Virus record (IMG/VR): IMGVR_UViG_3300023222_000169
Location: 1 to 44,539 of that record
Length of the DNA: 44,539 nt
DNA from: a virus
Direction: 5' to 3' (one strand)
Part shown: positions 8,318 through 15,236 of the stretch, piece after piece
Layout of the letters: each line of letters begins with the position of its first letter
How positions within the stretch are numbered: the stretch's first letter is position 1
Notes under the pieces: model-generated
What the model was told of the DNA's origin: nothing
What the model saw: only the letters and a program-made list of their open reading frames with translations
The model's database searches: none
Position numbers and translations under genes: made by a program

Positions 8318-8518
8318 TTAATTATACCTACACCCAATATTATTGGCTCTTTGTGATCGACCCGCCCGCGTCATTCGTAAGCATTGAGAAACACTAAGAC
8401 GTCCAGACCCTTTATCGTTTTCAATGCATTTGAATCTATATTGGCAAAGCGCGTTACAATACTTTTTTTTCCGGCCTTCTAGCTCTTTCCAACAATAAAC
8501 GCAATCACTCATGGTCAT
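8318..8518 (-). CDS. Cys-rich zinc-finger-like small protein (66 aa)
   Basis: The start is taken at ATG 8518 (MTMSDCVYCWKELEG), because the upstream part of the longer frame overlaps the neighbouring gene. CVYC...CNALCQYRFKC gives a typical treble-clef or zinc-ribbon cysteine pattern, similar to short phage CxxC proteins that label broken nucleic acid-binding domains. The function is unknown. Confidence 0.5.
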   Translation of the reverse strand: MTMSDCVYCWKELEGRKKKYCNALCQYRFKCIENDKGSGRLSVSQCLRMTRAGRSQRANNIGCRYN

Positions 8519-8537
8519 AAACCACAATATATTGGCC

Positions 8538-8720
8538 TTAGGAATTGTAAGTTCTAACAATTTCAAAATTATGCGGGTAATCGGTAATTTTATCCTCCGC
8601 AATGGCGACAAAATGACCGCTGAAAGACAATCGACAAACATGTGCTTCCCGTCCCATAGCGGCAGCTTTAGTGTGTGCTTCTTGCTTCGGTGTTTTGTAA
8701 TTCATTATGAGTCTGTTCAT
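8538..8720 (-). CDS. Hypothetical protein, 60 aa
   Basis: ATG at 8720 is preceded by GGGAGAAACGAA, a clear ribosome site, and the frame ends at 8538. The product (MNRLIMNYKTPKQEAHTKAA...) is alanine-rich at first, then has a short beta-prone segment (HVCRLSFSGHFVAIAEDKI). No family is recognised. An overlapping plus-strand frame lacks a ribosome site and was not accepted. Confidence 0.6.
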   Translation of the reverse strand: MNRLIMNYKTPKQEAHTKAAAMGREAHVCRLSFSGHFVAIAEDKITDYPHNFEIVRTYNS

Positions 8721-8752
8721 TTCGTTTCTCCCGTTTGTTTATGCTGATACAG

Positions 8753-9097
8753 TTATTTGTCTCGGTATGGATTGAACCCTTCCGCTCCCTCATTGTACAA
8801 ATTATCGTAGGACTCCTCTTTCTCTTTTATTTGACTAAGAGTTAATCCTTTAATGTATGCATTTTCTGGTGAATTATCAGTGGCACTAATCGGATTTGAA
8901 GACTTTATACTAGCAATATACTGCTCAAAAGTAGGAGCGCTTTCAATACTCGCGGCTTCTTCGTCGTCTCTTACAAAGTAATAATAAGCGGCATTTGCTT
9001 CTTCTGCTTTTTTTGCTCTAAAGGTTTCGGCTTCATCTTTACTATCAAAACCACTTTCTACAATTGCGCCGCCTAATGTGACTACTGAATATTTCAT
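8753..9097 (-). CDS. Hypothetical protein, 114 aa
   Basis: The ATG follows AGAGGAAAGCAAA. The N-terminus reads as a small alpha/beta unit (MKYSVVTLGGAIVESGFDSK followed by a helix DEAETFRAKKAEEANAAYYY). The rest is acidic and helical, rich in E, S and N. This SPOR-like or single-domain pattern (strand, then an Asp/Glu-led helix) is frequent in phage accessory proteins. No specific role can be given. Confidence 0.65.
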   Translation of the reverse strand: MKYSVVTLGGAIVESGFDSKDEAETFRAKKAEEANAAYYYFVRDDEEAASIESAPTFEQYIASIKSSNPISATDNSPENAYIKGLTLSQIKEKEESYDNLYNEGAEGFNPYRDK

Positions 9098-9149
9098 TTT
9101 GCTTTCCTCTGTTTCAATAACTACATCTTAACTGTTTGCACCAACATAG

Positions 9150-9461
9150 TCAAGCATTATTTTTATACATATCGAATAAAAGGCTAATTACATCATCTTC
9201 AGTCTCGATAACACCAGGTTTTCTCCCTTTCCAGTCGTCAAATACATCTTGTTCGGCAGGCGTGAGCTCTCGCTTACTCAGCGGCTGCTCAGGGTCTTTA
9301 ATCTCAACCCTTTGGTCAACCCCACAATAGCCTATTACGCCGTCTAGTGCGCCAGGTATGCTGTATGTATGTAAAAAACTAGCGCCCATCTGGCGGATGA
9401 ACTTTACCAATTCAGGCTGATTCTTATCTACTTTCCGCCTTGACCTTAAGCCAGGTCTCAC
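9150..9461 (-). CDS. VRR-NUC-like PD-(D/E)XK nuclease (103 aa)
   Basis: A small single-domain nuclease is indicated by the order helix (QPELVKFIRQMGASFLHT), strand with Asp (GALDGVIGY), strand with the ExK motif (QRVEIKD), then KRELTPAEQDVFDDWKG and VIETEDDVISLL. That arrangement is the phage VRR-NUC or Holliday-junction-resolvase-like family, with D42 (LDG) and the E-x-K pair as metal ligands. GTG at 9461 is the start and overlaps the TGA of the HNH-like gene. It probably cuts branched or recombining phage DNA. Confidence 0.7.
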   Translation of the reverse strand: MRPGLRSRRKVDKNQPELVKFIRQMGASFLHTYSIPGALDGVIGYCGVDQRVEIKDPEQPLSKRELTPAEQDVFDDWKGRKPGVIETEDDVISLLFDMYKNNA

Positions 9462-9709
9462 AGTTTTAAAACTCCGGCTTTAACCGCTTTTAACTGGGTT
9501 TCAACCATCCATCTTGTTTGAGGCCATCCTTTTGGGTCCCTATGGACTTCCATGTGAATATCATGCCTTAAAGGCATCAAGGTAATATCGTGATTCTTAC
9601 CGCCCATCTTCCCCATTTTGTCTACGCCGATCAAATGATGTGGGTCAACTCCATATTGGTCTGTATGGCAGCAAGGGAGGGTTAAAACAAATTCTTTGTA
9701 TTTGCTCAT
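9458..9709 (-). CDS. HNH-like/DUF968-type nuclease-fold protein (83 aa)
   Basis: The protein shows a treble-clef HNH pattern: CCHTDQYGVDPHHLIG, then the segment DITLMPLRHDIHMEVHRDP. The HH, R-H and H-x-x-x-H residues match the short HNH-type proteins found in recombination regions of lambdoid phages (DUF968-related). It is followed directly by the VRR-NUC-like gene with a 4-base overlap, so the two may act together in recombination or DNA repair. Catalysis is not proven. Confidence 0.65.
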   Translation of the reverse strand: MSKYKEFVLTLPCCHTDQYGVDPHHLIGVDKMGKMGGKNHDITLMPLRHDIHMEVHRDPKGWPQTRWMVETQLKAVKAGVLKL

Positions 9710-9732
9710 GCTTTCTTTCTAGGGGTTTTGTT

Positions 9733-9924
9733 TCATGATTCGTCAATTGCTGATAATAGCCATTTCATTTGCAATGCTAAAACACTAGTCATCGCTACCC
9801 AATCTTGCAGCATTATATCTTCACGTCCTGCCGCCAAGTCTTCCAAATGCTTTATCGTATAAGAGATATTTTCTCTAGTGCAATGGTGCGCACCACTTTC
9901 CGATATAGACATATTTTTAATCAT
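9733..9924 (-). CDS. Hypothetical protein, 63 aa
   Basis: ATG at 9924 lies behind AGGAATGAAAG. The product is mainly helical (ISYTIKHLEDLAAGRE, DWVAMTSVLALQMKWLL) with three histidine or cysteine residues near the N-terminus (GAHHC). It is a two-helix protein with no recognised family. Confidence 0.6.
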   Translation of the reverse strand: MIKNMSISESGAHHCTRENISYTIKHLEDLAAGREDIMLQDWVAMTSVLALQMKWLLSAIDES

Positions 9925-9943
9925 CTTTCATTCCTGTAGTTTC

Positions 9944-10147
9944 TTATCCATTGCGGGGTTGTATCCTGATATTAAATCTATCCCCATCGATTAATATATC
10001 CACATCAGCACTACTGCCATCCATATCGACACCGGCACTACCACCGAATTTAATATCTGGGTGTTTGGTGAGTTGTTTTTCAATAAGATTACGCACATCC
10101 AGCAAAGCACCTGGATGATTAAATATTAAATTATCAGTTTTAGTCAT
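9944..10147 (-). CDS. Hypothetical acidic protein, 67 aa
   Basis: The ATG start gives MTKTDNLIFNHPGALLDVRN. A helix is followed by a beta-hairpin-like half with many Asp and Gly (GVDMDGSSADVDILIDGDRF). No family is recognised. The gene is packed three bases from the next one and belongs to the same accessory transcript. Confidence 0.55.
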   Translation of the reverse strand: MTKTDNLIFNHPGALLDVRNLIEKQLTKHPDIKFGGSAGVDMDGSSADVDILIDGDRFNIRIQPRNG

Positions 10148-10150
10148 TTC

Positions 10151-10330
10151 TTAATCCTCTCTTTCTTTAACAAAATACATGGTTCTTGCTCCTGCGCCGT
10201 CTCTTTCTCCTACAGCACAAAGCAACCATCCTTCTGCGCCCATACCTCTTAGCACTGTATCCTCCGGTTTTTCTGAACTTTTACCGTAATGATATTCCGG
10301 CACAACTTTTCTTTTATATTCGTACTTCAT
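10151..10330 (-). CDS. DUF4177-like small protein (59 aa)
   Basis: The start is set at ATG 10330 (MKYEYKRKVVPEYHYG), which has AAAGGTGATGAA immediately upstream. A longer frame reaches back into the neighbouring gene. The pattern KYEYKVV...LRGMGAEGWLLCAVG...YFVKE is that of DUF4177, a small alpha/beta domain common in phages and bacteria. Its biochemical role is unknown. Confidence 0.7.
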   Translation of the reverse strand: MKYEYKRKVVPEYHYGKSSEKPEDTVLRGMGAEGWLLCAVGERDGAGARTMYFVKERED

Positions 10331-10340
10331 TTCATCACCT

Positions 10341-10667
10341 TTAAGTATGTGCCTTATCAATATATCGGCTGTTTGCCTGCTCTGTTCGCCAGACTTCAAT
10401 ACGTGCTTGAGCGGCGATCATCATCCATTTTAATTTTTCCTCTTTTCTTACCGATTCTCTGATTCCAGATAAAACTAGCTGATAGTCTGTGTGAGCGTAA
10501 GCATAAGACTCTTTCGATTGAATGGTGCCTTCGGGTGCGTCGATGAATAATAGCGCCTTCTGTGACTTCCTGAACTCGGTCAGGTATATTCTGTCACTCT
10601 TTGCTTCCGCCAGCGGTTCGGCATTGTCTCGAATATACTTTAGGGTTGTTTCTATGGATTCAATCAT
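10341..10667 (-). CDS. Conserved phage protein of unknown function (108 aa)
   Basis: The protein is almost entirely helical: LAEAKSDRIYLTEFRKSQKA, then ESYAYAHTDYQLVLSGIRES, then a final helix EEKLKWMMIAAQARIEVWRT. I recognise this as a widespread family of anonymous podophage and siphophage proteins that lie among replication or recombination accessory genes. No activity is known. Its start overlaps the stop of the upstream 51-aa gene. Confidence 0.7.
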   Translation of the reverse strand: MIESIETTLKYIRDNAEPLAEAKSDRIYLTEFRKSQKALLFIDAPEGTIQSKESYAYAHTDYQLVLSGIRESVRKEEKLKWMMIAAQARIEVWRTEQANSRYIDKAHT

Positions 10668-10819
10668 TTTCCCCTCCGCATCAAATCTCGATTTCTAGCC
10701 TGTAATCGTGAAACTGTTTGACCAACCGCTTCAAGCATTAATTCAAGTTCCTTAATCCGCGCTTCCATCTGCTGCATTATACGCCATGCCTCACCTATGC
10801 TTTTGGGGCGGTTAATCAT
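10664..10819 (-). CDS. Small coiled-coil protein, 51 aa
   Basis: ATG at 10819 overlaps the end of the upstream DUF551-like gene, and its TGA overlaps the next ATG. The product is one long helix (RIMQQMEARIKELELMLEAV, then SRLQARNRDLMRRG) with a heptad pattern, so it probably dimerises. The function is unknown. Confidence 0.6.
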   Translation of the reverse strand: MINRPKSIGEAWRIMQQMEARIKELELMLEAVGQTVSRLQARNRDLMRRGK

Positions 10820-11015
10820 TTGGTGGCTCTGGCAGGGGTTGCCAGTGGGTTACGAAAGACAAGTGATCATTTGTAATATCTGGACGTCCTGAGCTATTCC
10901 AGCCTTGCTTGTTGTCTGTAAAATACCCAACGGTGGGTAGAGTGTTTACTTGCTTTACCAACACTGCCTCAAATGGATTCGCCGGCAACCTAGTTTTTAC
11001 TGATATCCAATTCAT
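10812..11015 (-). CDS. DUF551-like protein (67 aa)
   Basis: With the start at ATG 11015 the product begins MNWISVKTRLPANPFEAVLV and ends FVTHWQPLPEPP, which is the DUF551 signature (WISVxxRLP ... THWxPLPxPP). This is a very common small phage protein of unknown function. The preceding gene overlaps by four bases. Confidence 0.75.
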   Translation of the reverse strand: MNWISVKTRLPANPFEAVLVKQVNTLPTVGYFTDNKQGWNSSGRPDITNDHLSFVTHWQPLPEPPND

Positions 11016-11221
11016 TCTTTTTCCAATTCCTCTCGGCATGGAATGAAATATGGCAAATCCATCCTATTAGATACCTCAACCGCCGGATGAAGAAGTATTG
11101 GTTTCGATGGATATCTGTGTTCGAAAGATAACTGAACCATATGACACACTTCGTAAGAATCGAAACTCAAATTAATAGGGGCAAAGTCTAAAGCGAAAAA
11201 CACTATTAGTATGGTTTTCAT
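11012..11221 (-). CDS. Hypothetical protein with hydrophobic N-terminus (69 aa)
   Basis: The first 18 residues (MKTILIVFFALDFAPINL) resemble a short signal peptide or anchor. The remainder is soluble and contains two cysteines. It is coupled to both neighbours by 4-base overlaps. Export to the periplasm is possible, and no family is recognised. Confidence 0.55.
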   Translation of the reverse strand: MKTILIVFFALDFAPINLSFDSYEVCHMVQLSFEHRYPSKPILLHPAVEVSNRMDLPYFIPCREELEKE

Positions 11222-11373
11222 TCTCGACTCGCTATCAGTTTATCCAGTTCCTTGAGTTTTTGCTTAACGTCTTTATAGCAGTGATACCAACCGTCTGGAG
11301 ATTCTTTCCAGTAACATCCTCTAGCCATTATCTTTGCTCTATGCTCTTTCATGCTTTGAGTTAGTGCGTTCAT
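11218..11373 (-). CDS. Hypothetical protein, 51 aa
   Basis: ATG at 11373 overlaps the stop of the 131-aa gene and its own TGA overlaps the next ATG. The product is MNALTQSMKEHRAKIMARGC followed by YWKESPDGWYHC and a C-terminal helix. The W-x-W/Y and C pair suggest a small fold. It belongs to no recognised family. Confidence 0.6.
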   Translation of the reverse strand: MNALTQSMKEHRAKIMARGCYWKESPDGWYHCYKDVKQKLKELDKLIASRE

Positions 11374-11765
11374 TTAACGCTCCTGTGCCTGGCGGCGTAT
11401 TGTATTGCTGTTAAATCTTTTTTGCTCCCACGGTTCCAGGTTCCATTAGCAATATTGTCCACTACTTCTTGTAGTTCAATGATTTTAGAATAATCTTTCC
11501 CCGATTCTTTTTTTAAATTTTCAATTCCAGAATCTAAATGGTGTTCATTATCTTCACGCCCGTTAAGGGACAAGAAAAATCCGTGCGATCCATAAAGAGA
11601 ATTATTCGCCCATCCGATAACATTCTCAAGTTCAGCATTACGCGCTTCCATTTCTTCCATTAAATCGGCGGCGGCAGTGAATTGATTGACTGGCTTCCAT
11701 TTATTTGTATAAAAGTTTTTTGCATGTGTCCGCATCCAATTAACTATAGTTTTAGTGTCACTCAT
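11370..11765 (-). CDS. Hypothetical protein, 131 aa
   Basis: This is a helical protein with an N-terminal segment KTIVNWMRTHAKNFYTNKWK and a coiled-coil centre (ADLMEEMEARNAELENVIGW). The C-terminus IANGTWNRGSKKDLTAIQYA is basic. Related Glu-rich proteins with the motif LMEEMEARNAEL occur in many phages. The function is unknown. Confidence 0.6.
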   Translation of the reverse strand: MSDTKTIVNWMRTHAKNFYTNKWKPVNQFTAAADLMEEMEARNAELENVIGWANNSLYGSHGFFLSLNGREDNEHHLDSGIENLKKESGKDYSKIIELQEVVDNIANGTWNRGSKKDLTAIQYAARHRSVK

Positions 11766-11806
11766 TTATCCACTCCGCATCATCTTTGTTCATGCTCCTA
11801 ATATTT

Positions 11807-12130
11807 TTAGTCATAAATAAATATCACTATAAGCACACAAACAGTAATTATCATAATCACCGCAAACAGACCAAAAGCCACATTGGTGAAAATACGAGTC
11901 TCATTGAGTAATAATCGTTCAATATCGTATATCGTACGTGGTCTTTCTCCACCAATCCTTTTGCGCCATTTTGTGACTTTTACTGATGCGCGCAAATAAC
12001 TGTTGATCCATGTACTGTCTTCGGGGCGATAGAAAGCCATAAATTCTCTTGGGTAACAGTCTTTGCTATATCCGATAACATCAACGCGCCCTGGTGGCAT
12101 TTCTTTACTCACATCTTTCCATGATTTCAT
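11807..12130 (-). CDS. DUF551-like domain fused to a C-terminal membrane segment (107 aa)
   Basis: The N-terminal half (SWKDVSKEMPPGRVDVIGYS ... KVTKWRKR) follows the DUF551-type pattern. The last 25 residues are a strongly hydrophobic span (FGLFAVIMIITVCVLIVIFI) that would anchor the protein with its soluble domain in the cytoplasm. The fusion is unusual, since DUF551 proteins are normally soluble. The function is unknown. Confidence 0.6.
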   Translation of the reverse strand: MKSWKDVSKEMPPGRVDVIGYSKDCYPREFMAFYRPEDSTWINSYLRASVKVTKWRKRIGGERPRTIYDIERLLLNETRIFTNVAFGLFAVIMIITVCVLIVIFIYD

Positions 12131-12154
12131 GCCGTCGTATTTGAACTTATCATT

Positions 12155-12337
12155 TTAATCTCTGCTCTTAACTGAAGCCATAGCGTCAAGGGCTTTTTGA
12201 TATATATTAATGGCTGCTTGTGAGTCATAATAATCATCAAGATCTTCGGCCATTTTTTCTTTATTGGATGATGCAAAACACAACATTTTTGCTAACTGTA
12301 AATTTTCTTCTTCAGTTAATTCGAATACAAAATTCAT
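12155..12337 (-). CDS. Hypothetical helical protein, 60 aa
   Basis: The product is MNFVFELTEEENLQLAKMLC followed by two acidic helices. It overlaps the Lar-type gene by four bases. No family is recognised. The acidic composition would suit a protein-protein interaction role, which is inference. Confidence 0.55.
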   Translation of the reverse strand: MNFVFELTEEENLQLAKMLCFASSNKEKMAEDLDDYYDSQAAINIYQKALDAMASVKSRD

Positions 12338-12549
12338 CTAATTATCTCTACTCTGTTGTTCCAGGCGGCTATGGCTTCTTGTTTGGTAAAATACCCACCA
12401 CCAGATTGCTCTATTTGCGCACCACAAAGACAATACACTGACCATAAATCCATCCCGTTATGAAGTGAGTGAGCAACTTCACCACAAAAAGGGCAGGGAG
12501 CTAAATAAGTATTTGCTAATATGCTAATTTTCTTCATCTTCCATATCAC
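12334..12549 (-). CDS. Lar-type restriction alleviation protein (71 aa)
   Basis: The residues PCPFCGE ... YCLCGAQIE ... TKQEAIAAWNNR match the Lar family zinc ribbon (CPFCG, a second C-x-C, and the terminal A-x-x-A-W-N-x-R). Lar/Ral proteins alleviate type I restriction by stimulating modification, but many phage members are untested. The start is GTG at 12549 or ATG at 12537. Confidence 0.75.
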   Translation of the reverse strand: MIWKMKKISILANTYLAPCPFCGEVAHSLHNGMDLWSVYCLCGAQIEQSGGGYFTKQEAIAAWNNRVEIIR

Positions 12550-12728
12550 TCAACACGGTCTTCACTCTCGGGTTCCATGCGACTAATTAGGAATTCCACA
12601 GCTTTTAATCTCGCCAAGGCTAAACCTATCTCCCAACCACCAACTCCTTGTGGATTTGTATTATGAGATTCGTGCATGCTTTCAATGCTTTCCCGTAATT
12701 CTGAAACCAATTTCTTTAAATCTTCCAT
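12546..12728 (-). CDS. Hypothetical helical protein, 60 aa
   Basis: ATG at 12728 opens a frame for MEDLKKLVSELRESIESMHE and a second helix (LALARLKAVEFLISRM). Similar two-helix proteins with a central GGWEIGLALARLKA-type motif occur in phages next to Lar genes. No role is known. Confidence 0.55.
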   Translation of the reverse strand: MEDLKKLVSELRESIESMHESHNTNPQGVGGWEIGLALARLKAVEFLISRMEPESEDRVE

Positions 12729-12859
12729 AGTTCCACAACTGGAGCAAGCCTAGCTTCTCTATATTCTGATTTAGGCCATGTCCCATCTCTCAACGGGTGA
12801 GCAGGAACATATTTACGCTCATGGTTTCCCTTCTTACTTCGGCGTTTATTTTTCTTCAT
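12716..12859 (-). CDS. Small basic protein, 47 aa
   Basis: ATG at 12859 opens a 47-codon frame that overlaps the next gene by 13 bases. The N-terminus is highly basic (MKKNKRRSKKGNHERK), and the rest contains VPAHPLRDGTWP. It may bind nucleic acid or ribosomes, inferred from charge only. Confidence 0.5.
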   Translation of the reverse strand: MKKNKRRSKKGNHERKYVPAHPLRDGTWPKSEYREARLAPVVELWKI

Positions 12860-12877
12860 GGCTTTAGTTCTTCCATA

Positions 12878-13108
12878 TCAATCAATCACCACCCTAAGAA
12901 TTACAACCTCTTCCGTTTTGGTCTGGTCTGGCCAAATATCATAAACACTTTTACCTAGAATATTTGATATGGCATAAGCTGTTTTCAATCTCGGCCATGT
13001 TTCTTCTTTCTCTAACAATGCTATTGCGTTGTGAGATATGCTGCACATAACGCCAAAATCTCTATAAGAAAAACCAGCTTCTTTTCTAAATTGTTTTAGG
13101 TGGTTCAC
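12878..13108 (-). CDS. XRE-family helix-turn-helix protein (76 aa)
   Basis: Residues about 1-55 form a Cro/C1-type helix-turn-helix: HLKQFRKEAGFSYRDFGVMC, SHNAIALLEKEETWPRL, AYAISNILGKSVYDIWP. GTG at 13108 follows AAAGGATAATGAA. The C-terminal strand (EEVVILRVVID) could mediate dimerisation. It is a second putative DNA-binding regulator beside the Cro-like protein at 20629-20823. Its targets are unknown. Confidence 0.8.
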   Translation of the reverse strand: MNHLKQFRKEAGFSYRDFGVMCSISHNAIALLEKEETWPRLKTAYAISNILGKSVYDIWPDQTKTEEVVILRVVID

Positions 13109-13112
13109 TTCA

Positions 13113-13391
13113 TTATCCTTTTGGTAGGGGGTAGTCTTTAGCGGGTCCGGTAGGTATATCTATACGCCAGATTTTCAATCCAACATCCGTAAAAACAGTT
13201 TTAAACAGATACCCTTCGTGCCTGGTGGCGTATTGTCCAGCACTTCGTCTGGCAGCAAGGATATGTTTTTCATCCCACCTATCGCCGTGGATTAATATCG
13301 AATCACCTATTTCCATTTTAGCAAAAGGATATTTGGGCTTCCTTCCTTTCTTGAATTCAGGAATTTGTTCGTTACTGATTATTTCATACAT
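13113..13391 (-). CDS. DUF7303-like conserved phage protein (92 aa)
   Basis: The core KGRKPKYPFAKMEIGDSILI, followed by AARRSAGQYATRHEGYLFKT and LKIWRID, matches a very common small phage family (KYPFxxMxVGDS, then an arginine-rich helix, then a strand ending in WRI). It is often encoded beside replication genes and may bind DNA. No biochemical data are known to me. Confidence 0.7.
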   Translation of the reverse strand: MYEIISNEQIPEFKKGRKPKYPFAKMEIGDSILIHGDRWDEKHILAARRSAGQYATRHEGYLFKTVFTDVGLKIWRIDIPTGPAKDYPLPKG

Positions 13392-13453
13392 TCCTTTATT
13401 GTACGCTTATTTATTATTATTTCAACTCTTTATTTGTTCTACCAGCATATCGG

Positions 13454-13678
13454 CTATTTGGTTATAACATCTTCGTAAAAACTTCTAGCTGTATGCTCAA
13501 TTGCCGCCCACAGCATAATATTATTATCGCCGCTGCTGCAATCACCATCTATAGCATTACCTTCAACCCATGAAACAGCAACAGCCTGTATTTCCCCAGA
13601 CTTAACTCTTTCCAACACTGATTCCAAAACATCAGCAGCATCATTGTTAATATGTGGTTTTTCGCCTACTAATTTCAT
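13454..13678 (-). CDS. Conserved hypothetical protein, 74 aa
   Basis: The layout is a helix (AADVLESVLERVKSGEIQ), a strand (AVAVSWVEGNAIDG) and a glycine/serine loop before a final helix (MLWAAIEHTARSF). It resembles phage proteins in which a short helix and a V-x-V strand precede a GAI-type helix. The function is unknown. Confidence 0.6.
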   Translation of the reverse strand: MKLVGEKPHINNDAADVLESVLERVKSGEIQAVAVSWVEGNAIDGDCSSGDNNIMLWAAIEHTARSFYEDVITK

Positions 13679-13691
13679 ATCTTCAAATCTC

Positions 13692-13871
13692 CTAAATATA
13701 ATTACAATCCATCATAGACTGAATAGCATAGATTACTTTTTCTGATTCTCCGGCTTCAACAAGCTCTTGCGCTGATTTGTTGTTTAATAATTTGTTTTTT
13801 GAGGTATAGAATTTTTCCGCTTCTTCTTCTGTGTAAATCTCCATCAATAAATTTATGATTTCTTCTTTCAT
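13692..13871 (-). CDS. Small MbcA/ParS (DUF2384)-like protein (59 aa)
   Basis: The pattern EEAEKFYTSKNKLLNNKSAQ, followed by ELVEAGESEKVIYAIQSM, resembles the C-terminal DUF2384/MbcA-ParS-Xre domain (N-x-x-L-x-x-x-S/T-x-x-E-L ... G-x-x-x-x-V). Chromosomal relatives serve as antitoxins, but solitary phage copies without a toxin are frequent. No RES-domain partner lies nearby. ATG at 13871 overlaps the DnaT-like stop. Confidence 0.5.
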   Translation of the reverse strand: MKEEIINLLMEIYTEEEAEKFYTSKNKLLNNKSAQELVEAGESEKVIYAIQSMMDCNYI

Positions 13872-14296
13872 GATTTCTCCATATCGGCTATCTGGGTGTT
13901 GAATTTTTCTATGCTTCTTTGCTCGGCGGTCATGGACGGATAACGCGGTTCAGAATCGTCTGTTCTTTGTACTGATACATCTAATGGGATCATTAGTTTT
14001 TGATCTACTTTAAATGTCTTTCGATACATTCTCGACTTATCCCGTTCGTTTTCCCAATCCCTACCAGCCTTTCCCTTAAAAGCTCGGCGCATCCATACCT
14101 GGCAAGTCATTTGCCAACTATTCTTTTGCACCCCCCGTTGATCCCCAGTTATAGGATGGCGTTCTGTTGCTTCCAGAAAATAAGTAATCATTTGAGGTAA
14201 TTCCCAATCTACAAATTCAGGTATTGCGCCATGTATTCTTAAATTATTGTATGTTCTCTCTGTTGGCTTGAAGTCTTTTTTTATAAATGTCTTAAT
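13868..14296 (-). CDS. DnaT-like primosomal replication protein, probable ATT start (142 aa)
   Basis: The frame reads DFKPTERTYNNLRIHG, IPEFVDWELPQMITYFLEAT, then QKNSWQMTCQVWMRRAF. That is the DnaT/phage replication single-stranded-DNA-binding domain pattern (DW-x-P, G-I-P-x-x-F, P-x-F-x-x-YW, SW-x-x-x-x-x-x-V-x-R). The conserved part begins well upstream of the first ATG (14191), and no ATG, GTG or TTG exists between an in-frame TAG and that ATG. ATT at 14296, 8 bases after GAGG, is the likely start. It probably helps load the host replicative helicase, and it is the only primosome-like gene found. Confidence 0.65.
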   Translation of the reverse strand: MKTFIKKDFKPTERTYNNLRIHGAIPEFVDWELPQMITYFLEATERHPITGDQRGVQKNSWQMTCQVWMRRAFKGKAGRDWENERDKSRMYRKTFKVDQKLMIPLDVSVQRTDDSEPRYPSMTAEQRSIEKFNTQIADMEKS

Positions 14297-14306
14297 TATC
14301 TTATCC

Positions 14307-14567
14307 TCATATCTCGATAGGGGCTAACTCAGAACATAATTTACCGAATTCTCTTTGTAGTGATTTTTCTTTAGAAATAATAGAATTTTGCATGTGTTTT
14401 ATATCTTCTTTTTCGTGATTAATTCCGATAAGTCTAAATTCCATTTTCCTAGATTCCAGCTCAATTTCATCTAGTTTTCTTCTTCTGTTAACAATTCTTA
14501 TCCTTTCGACTCTAATTTCTTCCAAAGAATATTTTTTGTATTTCCTGATTAAATCTCGCTGTCTCAT
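14307..14567 (-). CDS. Coiled-coil protein, 86 aa
   Basis: The protein is very rich in R, K, E and I. MRQRDLIRKYKKYSLEEIRV leads into a long heptad-patterned helix. It ends 11 bases upstream of the ATT start of the DnaT-like gene and lies in the same transcript. No family is recognised. Confidence 0.6.
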   Translation of the reverse strand: MRQRDLIRKYKKYSLEEIRVERIRIVNRRRKLDEIELESRKMEFRLIGINHEKEDIKHMQNSIISKEKSLQREFGKLCSELAPIEI

Positions 14568-14569
14568 TT

Positions 14570-14761
14570 CTAATATTTACTATTCAAGTCTCTTATAAGA
14601 GATTCGGTTTTATCGTAAACGACTTTCTCTCTTTTCATGCCGCACCAGGGGCAGTAATTGAATGGTGTATATTTTGTATGTGGGTTTCTTTCTTGTTCAC
14701 CATCAATACATCTAACTAATTCGTCGATGCCTATTTCCCAGTAATCACAACATTCATTCAT
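14570..14761 (-). CDS. Zinc-ribbon small protein, 63 aa
   Basis: CCDYWEI near the N-terminus and NYCPWCGMKRE later make a C2-C2 zinc ribbon of the kind seen in many phage proteins. It is coupled by a 4-base overlap to the upstream gene. The function is unknown, and nucleic acid or protein binding is inferred. Confidence 0.65.
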   Translation of the reverse strand: MNECCDYWEIGIDELVRCIDGEQERNPHTKYTPFNYCPWCGMKREKVVYDKTESLIRDLNSKY

Positions 14762-14985
14762 AATCTTGACCTACCAAAGAATAAAACTATTTGTTGAACT
14801 ATAAGATTTTTCAAACTAGACCTTGCAGTCTTCGGAACTCCTTTCCACATATCGGGATACATTACATCTATATGGCTGATGATTTCATTCCTGATAATCT
14901 CAGATTTTTCTTCTACTGTGAAATCTTCTTCTTCATAACCAGTAGCTTGATCAATCATAATTTCTATCGGTGATAATTTCTTCAT
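14758..14985 (-). CDS. Hypothetical helical protein, 75 aa
   Basis: The product starts MKKLSPIEIMIDQATGYEEE and continues with acidic helices, ending in LKNLIVQQIVLFFGRSRL. The hydrophobic C-terminal helix may pack against a partner. It overlaps both neighbours by four bases. No family is recognised. Confidence 0.6.
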   Translation of the reverse strand: MKKLSPIEIMIDQATGYEEEDFTVEEKSEIIRNEIISHIDVMYPDMWKGVPKTARSSLKNLIVQQIVLFFGRSRL

Positions 14986-15236
14986 TCTCTTACCTCATAT
15001 CTATCATTAGACCGGGGTTTATTTGGTTTTACGGACTTCTCTCTTGTTTTAGGCTTGGATTGGTTTTTGTATTTGCTTTCTTTTGCAAATTGTTTCGCCT
15101 CGTTTTCCTGCCAACTTGGAAAACCTTTATAAATAGCGCCAGGAAACCCAGTCACCAAAGAAGAACACTTTGCCCAAGAATCAACAACTTGGTTGCTTTC
15201 CCTTCCTCTTCGTATTGCATAATATCGTTTGTTCAT
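14982..15236 (-). CDS. Stand-alone RNase H1 N-terminal (hybrid-binding) domain protein (84 aa)
   Basis: Residues 4-52 read RYYAIRRGRESNQVVDSWAK, GFPGAIYKGFPSWQENEAKQ. This is the RNase HI N-terminal (Cauli_VI-like) fold that binds RNA-DNA hybrid or double-stranded RNA (YYAVRxG, W-x-x-C, GFxGAxYKxF, EA). No catalytic RNase H domain follows: the tail is a basic, disordered K/R/S/P stretch. It may bind R-loops or replication primers, or protect hybrids. Confidence 0.75.
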   Translation of the reverse strand: MNKRYYAIRRGRESNQVVDSWAKCSSLVTGFPGAIYKGFPSWQENEAKQFAKESKYKNQSKPKTREKSVKPNKPRSNDRYEVRE

